A stretch of 64,000 nt of DNA from Solibaculum mannosilyticum (GCF_015140235.1 NZ_AP023321.1:310001-374000); one strand, 5' to 3'; counted from the first letter of the stretch, positions 1-8,698 are shown. Notes: a model not told the origin generated them from the sequence alone. Made by a program: numbers and translations.

Positions 1-577
1 GAAAGTCGCCCGGAATAATGAACTCCGGCGCGCTCATGGGGTTTACATCCGGCCAGCAGAAGTCTTGCAGATAGGCATAGAAGGGGTGGTCATAGTGGAG
101 TGTGATGGTGTAGTCATCGACGATCTCCATCTCCGTAATATCAGTGATGCCCTTCAGCGTGTAGAAAGACGGATTGGACTGCTTATGTTCCAAGTTAGTC
201 TTGACCGCCTCGGCGTTAAACGGCTCTCCATTGTGGAAAGTAACTCCCTGCCGCAGATGGAAGGTGAGCTCCGTCTGGTCATCATTGTATTCCCAGCTTT
301 CCGCCAGACCGGGGACAATCTCTCCGTTGTCAAAGTCCACCAAGTTCTCATACACCAGCATGGAAGTGCAGCACAGGGAGTTGTTCATGTAGAGGGTGGA
401 CAGAGTGGTGGTCTCTGCTCCAATAGCAAAGGTCAGAACTTTTTCCTCTGTTTCAGGCTCCGAACTGGAGGGCGGGGTGCTTTCGGACCCCGAAGGGGCT
501 GGGCTGCTGCAAGCCGTTAAGAGCATGGCGAAGCAGCAAACCGCGGCAAGGAGACGAGCAAGTTTCGATTTTTTCAT
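1..577 (-). CDS. Opp/Nik-type substrate-binding lipoprotein (partial)
   Basis: Family 5 extracellular solute-binding protein (peptide, nickel or metallophore type) of an Opp/Nik importer. Reading from 577 gives a basic start (MKKSKLARLL), a hydrophobic stretch and a lipobox (LLTAC, Cys about residue 23), then a Ser/Pro/Glu linker and the family N-terminus with GLAESWEYNDD and TFHLRQGVTFHNGEPF. The start is set by an AGGAC ribosome site at 585-589. It is the last visible gene of operon A, 3 bases after the ATPase gene. The C-terminal two thirds lie outside the window. The family is certain; the ligand is not. The company of an exporter-fold ABC pair makes a metal-chelate ligand plausible. Confidence 0.9.
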   Translation of the reverse strand, partial: MKKSKLARLLAAVCCFAMLLTACSSPAPSGSESTPPSSSEPETEEKVLTFAIGAETTTLSTLYMNNSLCCTSMLVYENLVDFDNGEIVPGLAESWEYNDDQTELTFHLRQGVTFHNGEPFNAEAVKTNLEHKQSNPSFYTLKGITDITEMEIVDDYTITLHYDHPFYAYLQDFCWPDVNPMSAPEFIIPGDF

Positions 578-580
578 GGG

Positions 581-1309
581 TCATGTCCTTTCTTTTGAAT
601 TTATGTCAATGTTAGATTGACCGATACGGATGATTTGCCCGTGTTCCAGCTCGTAAATTCGCTGGGACAGGCTGTATGCGAACTTCATATCATGGGTAAT
701 CAGCAGGTAGCTGCATCGGTACTCCCGATGGTATGCCTCCAGCACCTCCCGGATCGCCTTTTGAGAAATCAAGTCCAGGCCGCTGGTCAGTTCGTCCAAA
801 ATAAGATAATCCGGCCGGACAGCTAAAGCCCGTAACAGAGCTACCCGGCGCTGTTCACCCCCGGACAGGTTTCTTGCCGGAGTATCCAGCAGCTTGCGGC
901 TGGTGGCCGTCAGGTCCATCAGCTCCAAAATCCGTGCTTTCCTCTCTTGGGAGGCCAGTTTGGTCAGATTGCGCAGAGCCTCCTCCAGATTTCGGGCCAC
1001 AGAGAACTGCCGGTTTAGGCTGCCGGTTGCATCCTGAAAAACAGCCTGTATCTTGGTCCTGTGTCTACGCCACTGGTTGTAGGTCCATTTGCCGGTGTCC
1101 TCACCATCTATCAGAATTTTGCCCTGGGTCGGGCGCTCCAGCCCAATCAGAAGGCGGGCTATCGTGCTTTTTCCACTGCCGCTTTCACCCATCAGGCTGA
1201 TATTTTCGCCCTTGGTCCAGACAAAGGAAATGTCACGCAGGGCACGGAACGGCTTGCCGGAGGCATCCGGAAAATCCTTGCTTACATGGGTAACGGCGAT
1301 TTGTTCCAT
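581..1309 (-). CDS. Opp/Nik-type ABC transporter ATPase (OppF/NikE-like)
   Basis: Second cytoplasmic ATPase of the Opp/Nik-type importer, 242 aa. Walker A GESGSGKST, signature LSGGEQRRVA, Walker B YLILDEL and the His switch ITHD are all present. The open frame reaches 1363, but the start at 1309 (MEQIAVTHV) has GGAGGT eight bases upstream and begins at the first conserved strand, so it is preferred. It overlaps the end of the preceding ATPase gene by 28 bases, indicating translational coupling. It would form a heterodimer with the product of 1282-2085 to energise the permeases encoded at 2082-3796. Confidence 0.9.
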   Translation of the reverse strand: MEQIAVTHVSKDFPDASGKPFRALRDISFVWTKGENISLMGESGSGKSTIARLLIGLERPTQGKILIDGEDTGKWTYNQWRRHRTKIQAVFQDATGSLNRQFSVARNLEEALRNLTKLASQERKARILELMDLTATSRKLLDTPARNLSGGEQRRVALLRALAVRPDYLILDELTSGLDLISQKAIREVLEAYHREYRCSYLLITHDMKFAYSLSQRIYELEHGQIIRIGQSNIDINSKERT

Positions 1310-2085
1310 GTCCAGCCACCTCCTTCCTCTGTGCTGGCAAGCCGTACAAATTCTTTGGTCCATTCCTCCTGCGGCGAGGCAACCAAGTTGCTGGTTGTAC
1401 CCCGCTCCGCAATCGTACCGTTCTGCATGACAAGCAGCTCGTCGCAGAGTGTTCGGATCGCAGTGTCATCGTGGGAGACAAACAGAATTGCCGACTGCTG
1501 TTTCATCCGCGCCAGCTCCTGAGTGAGATACGATTTATTATCTTCATCCAGCGCGGAGGTAGGCTCATCCGCGAATATGTACCGCGGAGACAAGCCGAGT
1601 AAAATTGCCATCGTCACGCGCTGGAGCATCCCGCCGGAGAGCTGCCCCGGATAAGCCCGGTAAACACGCTCGCTGTCGGTGAGATGGACCTTTTTCAGCG
1701 CCTCCATGCTCAATTTTTGTGCGGCCCTTTTTTCGATATGCAGCCGCTTGCGGAAGGTCTCGGCCATCTGCGCGCCAACCGACACATGGAGATTGAACGC
1801 TGTCATGGGATTTTGCGGGATAAACCCTAATGTTGTGCCGCAGAGCTCCCGCCGCACTTTCTCCGTCTGTTGAAGCAGGTCCTTCCCGTCCAGAAGAAAC
1901 TGCCCTCCGCAGATCGCAACATCTGAGTCCGAGACCCCCAGCAAGGCTTTCAGAAGGGTTGTCTTCCCGCTGCCGCTGGCTCCGGTCAGACCCGTACAGC
2001 CCCCCGGCTCCAGGGTAAAACTCACATGATCCAAAAGGAGCTTTCCCTTGCGTGTTCGGGCGGTCAAATCCTTGACTTCCATCAT
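1282..2085 (-). CDS. Opp/Nik-type ABC transporter ATPase (OppD/NikD-like)
   Basis: First ATPase of the importer, 267 aa. Walker A GASGSGKTT is near residue 37, then the Q-loop, signature LSGGMLQRV, Walker B IFADEPTSALD and the switch His in VSHDD. Two adjacent ATGs (2085, 2082) follow GGAGGTGAGCAGGC; the start overlaps the stop of the permease gene by four bases, as is usual in this operon type. OppD/NikD proteins normally end in a Cys-rich Fe-S/zinc tail; this one ends in GGGWTWNKSPLPM without a visible Cys cluster, as in shorter NikD-like members. Confidence 0.9.
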   Translation of the reverse strand: MMEVKDLTARTRKGKLLLDHVSFTLEPGGCTGLTGASGSGKTTLLKALLGVSDSDVAICGGQFLLDGKDLLQQTEKVRRELCGTTLGFIPQNPMTAFNLHVSVGAQMAETFRKRLHIEKRAAQKLSMEALKKVHLTDSERVYRAYPGQLSGGMLQRVTMAILLGLSPRYIFADEPTSALDEDNKSYLTQELARMKQQSAILFVSHDDTAIRTLCDELLVMQNGTIAERGTTSNLVASPQEEWTKEFVRLASTEEGGGWTWNKSPLPM

Positions 2086-2864
2086 GCCTGCTCACCTCCC
2101 TCCAACTGCTTTGCCAGTAGGTTAAAGGCCAGCGTGCAGAGGAAGATAAACAGGATCGGCAGGAACAGCAGAGAGGGATGCGTCATCAGCATACTGCGTC
2201 CCTCGGAGAGCATGGAGCCCCAATCGATCACATCATCGCCCAGCGTCAGGCCAATAAAGGAGAACGCCGAGATATTCATAATCATCTCCGCACAGGACAG
2301 GCACAGAAAATGCACCAGCGGCCGGATGATGTTCGGCAGGATATGGACAAACAGCACCCGGCTCCGGGAAGCCCCGGAGGAAACGGCGCACAGCACATAG
2401 GCTTTATCCAGCTCCAGCTCCGTCTGCGTCTTGACCAGCTTGATCATTCGCAAAATGAGGGAGACGGTCAGCGCCACCAGCATGGTGGGGATGCTGTTGC
2501 CCCAGATGCCAACGAAGATAATCAGGTATGCCAGCGGCGGGATGGCCGTCACCGCGTCCAACAGGCTGCTGAACGCCAAACTTTTGGTGGCGTTTGCCCG
2601 TCCGAGCCATAGCCCGATCAAAGTTCCAAGAACAAGCACGATGCTGCCGCCCAGCAGGACGATTCCAAGCGTCACCTTCCCGCCATATAAGAGCCTGGAA
2701 AGCTCACAGCGCCCAAACTGGTCAGTTCCCAGCGGAAAGTCCACACTCGGAGCCGCATACTTATTCACAATGTCCATCGCCTCCGGGTCATTGGGTGCAA
2801 TCAGGAAGCCGAGAAAGCAAAAGGCAATGATGAAAACAGGAATCAGCCATCTCAGATGCTTCAT
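2082..2864 (-). CDS. Opp/Nik-type permease (OppC/NikC-like)
   Basis: Inner-membrane permease of 260 aa. It has an N-terminal membrane segment (LIPVFIIAFCFLGFLIA), the OppC-type periplasmic motif HPLGTDQFGR-like (FPLGTDQFGRCELSRLLYG), then about five more membrane segments. The cytoplasmic coupling loop is in SSGASRSRVLFVHILPN, matching the EAA-loop position. Starts at 2864 after AGGGGGG; overlaps the OppB-like gene by four bases. Pairs with 2861-3796 to form the translocation pore. Confidence 0.9.
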   Translation of the reverse strand: MKHLRWLIPVFIIAFCFLGFLIAPNDPEAMDIVNKYAAPSVDFPLGTDQFGRCELSRLLYGGKVTLGIVLLGGSIVLVLGTLIGLWLGRANATKSLAFSSLLDAVTAIPPLAYLIIFVGIWGNSIPTMLVALTVSLILRMIKLVKTQTELELDKAYVLCAVSSGASRSRVLFVHILPNIIRPLVHFLCLSCAEMIMNISAFSFIGLTLGDDVIDWGSMLSEGRSMLMTHPSLLFLPILFIFLCTLAFNLLAKQLEGGEQA

Positions 2865-3796
2865 GCCGCGCCCCCCTTTCTGGTCTGGAGAAGCCTCTGG
2901 ATAATATCCGCCAGAATATTAAAGATTACCAGGGCAAAGGCCAGGAACAGCACCGTGGCATAGATGACCGGCAGATCCCGGTTTGTAAGGCTGTCCACGA
3001 TACGGTATCCAAGGCCCGGCAGGGAAAAGATGTTCTCTACAATGGCGGACCCCGCCATGCACATCCCCATCATCTGCATAAAGGTGGGGACAATGGAGAT
3101 GACCGCCTGGGGCAGAGCGTAGCGTACCACAATGTAGCGGTCGCTGAGGCCGCGGCAGCGGGCATAGAGTACGCTGTCCTCATTCATGGCCCGCTGAATG
3201 GCCTTAGAGAGCATCTGCCCAAAAAAGGCGATCCCGCTTACTGCCAGACAGAGTGCCGCAGGAAGGTATCGCATCAACCCTGTGTTTCCCGCCACATTTA
3301 TAAGATTCCAGCGCACTGCTACCACATCAATAAACGATGTTGCCAGATAAAAGGCCGGTATGGAAATTGCCGCGATGGATACGAAGCCCAGCACTTTTCC
3401 AGCAAAATTTCTGCGGGCCAGGTAAAGCAGAGTGCCTAAAATCAAGGCCCCAGCGGCCTGAAGGACGGTCGCCAGCAGAACGATGCAGGCGGTTTCCTTT
3501 GCGGCCGTTCCAACAATGAGGAACACATCCTTGTTGTCCACAAGGGAAGTTCCCAAATCGAAGTGAAGCAGATCTCCCAGCCAGTCCAAATACTGCACGA
3601 CAAGCGGGCGGTTTAAGCCCATTTCTTCCCGGATCAATTCAATTCGGGAATTGTCCACCGTAAAGACGCGGCGCGCATAGGCTTCTGCGGCGTCAATCGG
3701 AGAGAGCTTCATCAGAATGAAGGCAATCGCCGTCACCAGGAATAAAGTCAGGAACAGTTGTAGGATTTTTTGAAGTAGGAATCGTTTTGTACTCAC
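2861..3796 (-). CDS. Opp/Nik-type permease (OppB/NikB-like)
   Basis: Inner-membrane permease of 311 aa with the typical OppB/NikB layout: N-terminal membrane segment (residues 9-30), a long external region with MGLNRPLVVQYLDWL, then five membrane segments. The coupling loop is CRGLSDRYIVVRYALPQ. The gene starts with GTG at 3796 behind AAGGAGG. It is the first gene of the Nik/Opp section of operon A, 17 bases after the exporter-fold ABC gene, so both transporters are probably made from one transcript. Confidence 0.9.
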   Translation of the reverse strand: MSTKRFLLQKILQLFLTLFLVTAIAFILMKLSPIDAAEAYARRVFTVDNSRIELIREEMGLNRPLVVQYLDWLGDLLHFDLGTSLVDNKDVFLIVGTAAKETACIVLLATVLQAAGALILGTLLYLARRNFAGKVLGFVSIAAISIPAFYLATSFIDVVAVRWNLINVAGNTGLMRYLPAALCLAVSGIAFFGQMLSKAIQRAMNEDSVLYARCRGLSDRYIVVRYALPQAVISIVPTFMQMMGMCMAGSAIVENIFSLPGLGYRIVDSLTNRDLPVIYATVLFLAFALVIFNILADIIQRLLQTRKGGAA

Positions 3797-3813
3797 ACCC
3801 CCGCCTCCTTGTA

Positions 3814-5550
3814 CTATGCGTTGATTTTCCAGTCAATCGCCGCTCTCCGATTCAAAATGAAGTCGGCATAGATTCCTTGTTGCCCAATGAGCTGGTCATG
3901 TGTGCCGTGCTGAACGATTTCCCCGTGGTCCAACACCAGAATCTGATCGGCATTTCTTACGGTTTTCAGACGGTGAGCAATCATAATGATGGTCTTGCCT
4001 CCGGTCAGGGCTTCAATGGCCTCCTGCAGCTCGGCCTCGTTCTCCGGGTCAACATTGGCCGTGGCCTCATCCAAAATGATGATCGGCGCATCCTTGAGCA
4101 TGGCCCGTGCGATGGAGAGCCGCTGGCGTTCCCCGCCGGAGATCGTAGCGCCGCTCTCACCGATGATGGTATCGTAGCCGTCCGGCAGGGCCGTGATGAA
4201 GTCATGGCACCGGGCCGCCTTTGCCGCGGCCACCACCTCCTCATGGGTGGCGTCCGGCTTGCCGAACTTGATGTTGTTCTCAATGCTGTCGTTGAACAGG
4301 TACACGCGCTGAAAGACCATGCTGAAATTGTGCATCAAACTATCCAGCACATAGTCCTTCACATCAATGCCGCCCAGCTTGACCGCACCGCTGTCCACAT
4401 CCCAAAACCTTGCCATAAGACTGGTGAGGGTGGTCTTGCCGGAGCCGGAGGGCCCCACGATGGCAGTGGTTGTCCCCTCCGGGATGGTAAAGCTGACATC
4501 GCGGATGATTTTCCGCTCTCCATAGGAAAAGTCCACATGCTCGAAGGAAATATCGCAGTGTTTCGGCGTCTGCACGGAGCCGCCCTCGTCCATCCGGGGA
4601 GCACGGTCGATTTCCTCCACCCGGTCGATGGAGGCGTCGATCATGGGCAGCATAAAGAACATCTCCCCGGCAGACTCCAGCTCGCTATATACCAGGAAAG
4701 CGGAAACCACCACCATCAGGCAGGTAAAGAGGGTCATACTGCCTTGCAGGAAAAACCAGATCGAGAACAGAATCGCCGCCACCGCCGTAACACGCAGGAC
4801 GATCTGCTCCAACACATTGTAGGGAATACGCTTGCGCTCCAGCTTGAAATTCTGCTGTTCCGTCTCCTCAATCGTGCGGTTCAGCGTCTGATTGGCCGCT
4901 TTGTCTCCATGGAAAGCGCGCACCACGCTCATGCCCTGTATGTATTCCAGCACAGCGTCCACCAGCCTTGTCTGGGCTGCCAGCCGCCCCGGAGATAACT
5001 CTCTGGATTTCTTCAGCAAAAGTGAGTTGACCCAAAGGAACAGAAGCATACCAAGCAGGAATACCAGCCCGATGCGCCAATCAAAGCACAGGATCGCCAA
5101 AGAGAAGATGGTGGTCCGAATCATGCCCACCACCGTCCGGGCGATCACCGCAAAGGACATACTCTCCAGGTCCTCCATGGTGGAGGTGGCCGCCGCGGTG
5201 AGGCTGCCCAGGCTCTGGGCGTTGAAGTAGCCCATGGGCATATACTTCATGCGCTCCCCGATATGGATGCGCTTTTCCGCGCACATCCGGTAATTGGCGT
5301 GCCCCTCGCTGTTGTGGGCCAGATACCAGCACAGGGCGGCTCCGGCCACACTGACCGCCATGATCCCAAAGGCCATCCATGGGGTGGCCCCGGTCATGTT
5401 CTGCTCTACCAGGGCGCGGAGCACGACCAGCAGCGCCACAAACTGCAAAGCCTCAAAAATACTCCGCAGCAGTTCAAAGGCCATTCCCTTATACCAGGTG
5501 CCTTTCTGCTCCCCGGCAAAGCGGAAAAACCGTTTATATGCGCCAAACAT
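3814..5550 (-). CDS. Exporter-fold ABC transporter half, operon A second subunit
   Basis: Fused membrane plus ATPase half-transporter, 578 aa. Residues 1-320 hold six membrane helices; residues 335-575 hold the ATPase: Walker A GPSGSGKTT near 370, signature ISGGERQRLS, Walker B IIILDEAT, switch His in AHR. Start 5550 (MFGAYK) is preferred because GGAGG lies eight bases upstream; the GTG at 5559 abuts the ribosome site. It overlaps its partner gene (5534-7306) by 17 bases. Paired genes of this fold beside AraC and DtxR regulators resemble YbtPQ/IrtAB, which import siderophores despite an exporter fold; import here is an inference. Both ATP sites of the pair look intact. Confidence 0.88.
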   Translation of the reverse strand: MFGAYKRFFRFAGEQKGTWYKGMAFELLRSIFEALQFVALLVVLRALVEQNMTGATPWMAFGIMAVSVAGAALCWYLAHNSEGHANYRMCAEKRIHIGERMKYMPMGYFNAQSLGSLTAAATSTMEDLESMSFAVIARTVVGMIRTTIFSLAILCFDWRIGLVFLLGMLLFLWVNSLLLKKSRELSPGRLAAQTRLVDAVLEYIQGMSVVRAFHGDKAANQTLNRTIEETEQQNFKLERKRIPYNVLEQIVLRVTAVAAILFSIWFFLQGSMTLFTCLMVVVSAFLVYSELESAGEMFFMLPMIDASIDRVEEIDRAPRMDEGGSVQTPKHCDISFEHVDFSYGERKIIRDVSFTIPEGTTTAIVGPSGSGKTTLTSLMARFWDVDSGAVKLGGIDVKDYVLDSLMHNFSMVFQRVYLFNDSIENNIKFGKPDATHEEVVAAAKAARCHDFITALPDGYDTIIGESGATISGGERQRLSIARAMLKDAPIIILDEATANVDPENEAELQEAIEALTGGKTIIMIAHRLKTVRNADQILVLDHGEIVQHGTHDQLIGQQGIYADFILNRRAAIDWKINA

Positions 5551-7306
5551 GCTTGCCACCTCCTTCTCTCATGTCCGCATCTTTCGCCTGCGTGTGGGCC
5601 GCCCACATCTGCGCGTAGAGAGGACACCGCTTCAGCAGTTCATCATGCGTTCCCGCGTCCAGGATTTTTCCCTGTTCCACCACGGCGATTTGGTCTGCAT
5701 CGGTGATGGTGCTCAGGCGGTGGGCGATGACGATGAGCGTCTTTCCACGGGTCAGTCTGCCGATGGCGTCCTGAAGCACCGCCTCGTTCTCGGGGTCTGT
5801 GTAGGAAGTCGCCTCGTCCAAAATCACAATCGGGGCGTTTTTCATCATAGCCCGCGCAATGGCGACCCGCTGGCGCTCCCCGCCGGAGAGGTGTCCGCCT
5901 GCGCCGCCCACCACAGTGTCATATCCATGATCCAGACCCATGATGAAATCATGACAGCCGGATGCCTTCGCCACAGCCTCCACTTCATCGTCGGTGGCCT
6001 CCGGCCGTCCCATACGGATGTTTTCCCGAACGGAGATATTGAACAGAAAGTTGTCTTGGGAGACATACCCGATGAGATCCATTACCTGCTCCGGCGGAAG
6101 GTTTTTCACATCCACCTCGCCAATGGTGATGCTTCCGCCGCCAGCGTCCCAATAGGAGGCGATGAGCTTGGCAATGGTGGACTTGCCGGAGCCGGACGGC
6201 CCCACCAGCGCGGTGGTCGTGCCTTGCCGGATGTTCAGTGTGACGCCGTTCAAAACCTGCTTATCTTTGTAAGCGAATGTCACATCCCGCAGGTCAATGT
6301 CCAGCCCATGCAGGTCTTTTCTCTGCGCGGGCCGCTCCAAATCCGGCTCGGACAGCACAGCGCCGATTTCCCCGGTGATGGTCGCAATTTTAGAGAAATC
6401 ATCGGTCAAAAAGATCGCTGCTACCAATGGCCCCACGATACCGAGAGCCAGGATTGCAATCGTGATAAAATCTGAGGCGGTCAAGCTGCCATTCCTATAA
6501 AAGACGCACCCAATGGGCAAAACACCGATCAGCACAGCGGGCCAAATGGTCATCATCAGGGCGGAGTAGCCTTGCGTGGACTTCATCCAGTCCAGCATGA
6601 GGTCCGCGCTCTGACGCACAGCCTGTGTGAACTTTCCATAAGAGGCCGCACTTTGATTGAACGCTTTGATGACCTCAATGCCGCCTATGTACTCCACCGT
6701 GGTGGCGCTCATGTGCTTGCCAGCCTGAACCACCGCCCCATACTTTTTCGGGTACTCTTTCATCTGGGCCATGTAACAAAGCATCCCGATGGGGATGGTG
6801 ATAAGCGACACCAGTGCCATGCGCCAGTCCAAGACAAAGAGGTAGACCACAATGGCGATAGGGACCAACAGATTGGAGGTCATTTCCGGAATGATGTGGG
6901 CCAGCGGGACCTCCATCTGCTCCACACGCTCCACCATGGTTGTTTTCAGGCGGCCCGATGGCGTATCGGTCAGATAGCCCATGGAAACGCGGGTCAGCTT
7001 ATCCGCCACAGCCCGCCGCAGTTCCGACAGCACATGGAAAGTGGCTTCATGGGAGCATCGGGTGGAGATGCCGTGAAGAACAGACTTGAGCAGATAGGCA
7101 ATCAGGGCAACTGCTCCCCAGGTCAGATAAATCGAAAAGTTCTTTTCACCAGAAATAAGCAGATTGACCATCCTTGCCACAGCGAAGTATGGCACCATTC
7201 CGCTGGCCACGCTGAGAACAGCAAGGATAACCGAAGCAAGAAACCCCGCCCGGTGTGGCTTGATAAATGCCATCAAACTAAATGGCTTCTTTTGTTGTTG
7301 CATCAT
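5534..7306 (-). CDS. Exporter-fold ABC transporter half, operon A first subunit
   Basis: Half-transporter of 590 aa with six N-terminal membrane helices and a C-terminal ATPase (Walker A GPSGSGKST near residue 370, signature LSGGERQRVA, Walker B IVILDEAT, AHR). First gene of operon A. Adjacent ATGs at 7306 and 7303 follow AGGAGGG; the second has the better spacing. The longer frame to 7327 would run through the operator. An inverted repeat GTTAG-N6-CTAAC at 7320-7335 lies directly before the ribosome site, so transcription is probably repressed there. The family could also export drugs or peptides; I favour metal-chelate uptake because of the linked Nik/Opp genes. Confidence 0.88.
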   Translation of the reverse strand: MMQQQKKPFSLMAFIKPHRAGFLASVILAVLSVASGMVPYFAVARMVNLLISGEKNFSIYLTWGAVALIAYLLKSVLHGISTRCSHEATFHVLSELRRAVADKLTRVSMGYLTDTPSGRLKTTMVERVEQMEVPLAHIIPEMTSNLLVPIAIVVYLFVLDWRMALVSLITIPIGMLCYMAQMKEYPKKYGAVVQAGKHMSATTVEYIGGIEVIKAFNQSAASYGKFTQAVRQSADLMLDWMKSTQGYSALMMTIWPAVLIGVLPIGCVFYRNGSLTASDFITIAILALGIVGPLVAAIFLTDDFSKIATITGEIGAVLSEPDLERPAQRKDLHGLDIDLRDVTFAYKDKQVLNGVTLNIRQGTTTALVGPSGSGKSTIAKLIASYWDAGGGSITIGEVDVKNLPPEQVMDLIGYVSQDNFLFNISVRENIRMGRPEATDDEVEAVAKASGCHDFIMGLDHGYDTVVGGAGGHLSGGERQRVAIARAMMKNAPIVILDEATSYTDPENEAVLQDAIGRLTRGKTLIVIAHRLSTITDADQIAVVEQGKILDAGTHDELLKRCPLYAQMWAAHTQAKDADMREGGGKHVWRI

Positions 7307-7319
7307 ATCCCTCCTAAAA

Positions 7320-7335
7320 GTTAGCATAATCTAAC
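7320..7335. promoter_or_regulatory. Inverted-repeat operator of operon A
   Basis: GTTAG-CATAAT-CTAAC, perfect 5-base arms with a 6-base centre, 14 bases upstream of the first start of operon A. The same pattern precedes operons B, C, D and E. The arms match half-sites of DtxR/IdeR boxes, and two DtxR-type repressors are encoded in this window. Confidence 0.75.
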
Positions 7336-7348
7336 CGACGAACAAACG

Positions 7349-7391
7349 AAAAAGCCGACAACCCGCAGGATCATCCTGCAAATTATCGGCT
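7349..7391 (-). terminator. Terminator after the KTR gene
   Basis: On the minus strand AGCCGA pairs with TCGGCT around an inner GCAGGAT/ATCCTGC hairpin and is followed by TTTTT. It overlaps the stop codon of the KTR gene and separates the tetR-KTR unit from operon A. Confidence 0.75.
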
Positions 7392-7583
7392 CTGCGTCTT
7401 TGCGTCTGGCTCTGACAATATGATATTTTGTCCCTGCACATCAACGATGTGTTCCTTTCCGCATTTGGGACAGAAAAGCGGGAAGTGCTTTAGAACGGTG
7501 TCTGGATTTACTTTTGTGCGGGTCTTGTTGCCGCAGGTAGGACAGTGAATCCAGCCGTTTTGGTCGATCCACCCGCTCAACAA
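7383..7583 (-). CDS. Cysteine-rich KTR domain protein
   Basis: A 66-aa protein with two zinc-ribbon-like Cys pairs: CPTCGNKT near residue 19 and CPKCGKEH near residue 39, with KTRTKVNPDTVLKHFPLFC between them. This matches the Cys-rich KTR family, small proteins of Clostridia often found next to TetR regulators and mobile elements; no function is established that I know of. It overlaps the end of the tetR gene by seven bases, so the two are co-transcribed. Confidence 0.85.
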   Translation of the reverse strand: MLSGWIDQNGWIHCPTCGNKTRTKVNPDTVLKHFPLFCPKCGKEHIVDVQGQNIILSEPDAKTQSR

Positions 7584-8212
7584 TCCTCACCCCCATCACT
7601 GGAAAAGATGGTCTGCCACCCTGCCGTATAGAAGCGACGCATTTTCTGAATATGCTTCATAGCCTGCTCCTTCGGCATATTATGAATGACTACTTCAAAC
7701 ATTCCCGTATAGAAGGCACTGGAAAGAAGGTGATTCAACTCTGGGGTAAGGCGGCCGCTCGAAACCGCATCATTTCCTGACGCTTCAATATATTGAGCAG
7801 TACATCCGGTGTCCAATTCGACAACCCGGTGGATGAACTCCTGATATGCGTTGTTCTCCCCGCTGGTAAACAACAATTTGAACTCATCAAAATGGTCGTA
7901 CAGGTAGTCCACGACTTTAGGGAATTCGTCGTTTGAGCGGCGCAGCATTTGCCGCGTTTGCTCTTCTCCGGATAACCGATTGAACTGATACAAAACAGAT
8001 TGCAGCAACTCACAAAATCCATCTATTGCTGGCTGTACCAGAGAACGGTATAGGCTCTCTTTGTCCGGGTAGCGGATGTAGATCGCCCCTTTGCTGGAGC
8101 CGGCCTTTTCCGCAATCGTCTGTAAGGAGGCCCGCTCATATCCGTTTTTTAGAAATTCCTGCTTGGCTGCTTCCATCAGCTTTTCCGTTACTCCTGCTAC
8201 ACGCTTTGCCAT
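7577..8212 (-). CDS. TetR/AcrR-family regulator, operon A region
   Basis: A 211-aa TetR-type repressor. The N-terminal helix-turn-helix is YERASLQTIAEKAGSSKGAIYIRYPDKESLYRSLV (about residues 23-57); the rest is a helical ligand domain with no recognisable ligand. Starts at 8212 (MAKRVAG). A KTR gene overlaps its 3' end and operon A lies just downstream behind a terminator, so it probably controls operon A or itself. It is paralogous to the TetR at 25610-26233, which stands in the same relation to operon D. Confidence 0.9.
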   Translation of the reverse strand: MAKRVAGVTEKLMEAAKQEFLKNGYERASLQTIAEKAGSSKGAIYIRYPDKESLYRSLVQPAIDGFCELLQSVLYQFNRLSGEEQTRQMLRRSNDEFPKVVDYLYDHFDEFKLLFTSGENNAYQEFIHRVVELDTGCTAQYIEASGNDAVSSGRLTPELNHLLSSAFYTGMFEVVIHNMPKEQAMKHIQKMRRFYTAGWQTIFSSDGGEDC

Positions 8213-8228
8213 ATGTCGCCTCTATCAT

Positions 8229-8261
8229 TCAAAACTATCAGTTTCAATCTAACGGTTTTAA
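8229..8261. promoter_or_regulatory. Candidate TetR operator (degenerate)
   Basis: Imperfect inverted repeat TTCAAAAC ... GGTTTTAA upstream of the tetR start at 8212. It aligns in position and in its arms with the perfect repeat before the paralogous tetR at 26248-26281, and the same TATAGCAC follows in both. Confidence 0.4.
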
Positions 8262-8347
8262 TATAGCACAAACTGTCTTTCTCGTCAATAGGGAGACTTT
8301 TTAGCAACGCTTTTCTAAAAATGGCATTGCATCTAGGCAATATCAGA

Positions 8348-8384
8348 AAAAGAGCTGACGCAGTTATGGTGCGTCAGCTCTTTT
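8348..8384 (-). terminator. Terminator of operon B
   Basis: Fourteen-base stem AAAAGAGCTGACGC / GCGTCAGCTCTTTT with a short loop and T tracts on both strands, two bases after the last stop codon of operon B. It may also protect from read-through toward tetR. Confidence 0.9.
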
Positions 8385-8385
8385 C

Positions 8386-8682
8386 TTACTTCTCAAAACG
8401 ATAACCGTATCCATGTACAGTTTGAATCGCATTGATATTTAGTTTTTTTCGTATCTTGTAGATCCTGCTGGTAACGCTTTCGGGGCCAGAAGCAAAGTCA
8501 TCAGACATTGCATATTGGTAAAGCTGCTCCCGGGTAAAGGTCCAGCCAGGGTGTAAGGCCAGATAGTATAAGATATTGAACTCCATCGTAGTCAACTCCA
8601 CCGCTCGCCCGCTCACAAAGGCCCTACGCTGGTTTGGGTCAATACACAGATTATCATATTGTAGAACAGCCAGTCCAATCAA
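8386..8682 (-). CDS. Receiver-less OmpR-type winged-helix protein, operon B
   Basis: DNA-binding domain of the OmpR/PhoB type without a receiver, about 98 aa. Visible landmarks: RAFVSGRAVELTTMEFNILYYLA, the helix with VTSRIYKIRKKL and the wing IQTVHGYGYRFEK. A TTG at 8682 behind GGGGG just after the preceding stop is the likeliest start; the longer open frame to 8757 lies inside the ABC gene. It closes operon B, as its paralogues at 13609 and 36122 close operons C and E. With no phosphorylation domain it must be controlled by abundance or partners. Confidence 0.8.
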   Translation of the reverse strand: MIGLAVLQYDNLCIDPNQRRAFVSGRAVELTTMEFNILYYLALHPGWTFTREQLYQYAMSDDFASGPESVTSRIYKIRKKLNINAIQTVHGYGYRFEK

Positions 8683-8698
8683 CGCTTTTCCCCCAAAG

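Noticed and set aside
65-520. 151-codon plus-strand open frame
   Set aside because: Opposite a clear lipoprotein signal and solute-binding domain on the minus strand.
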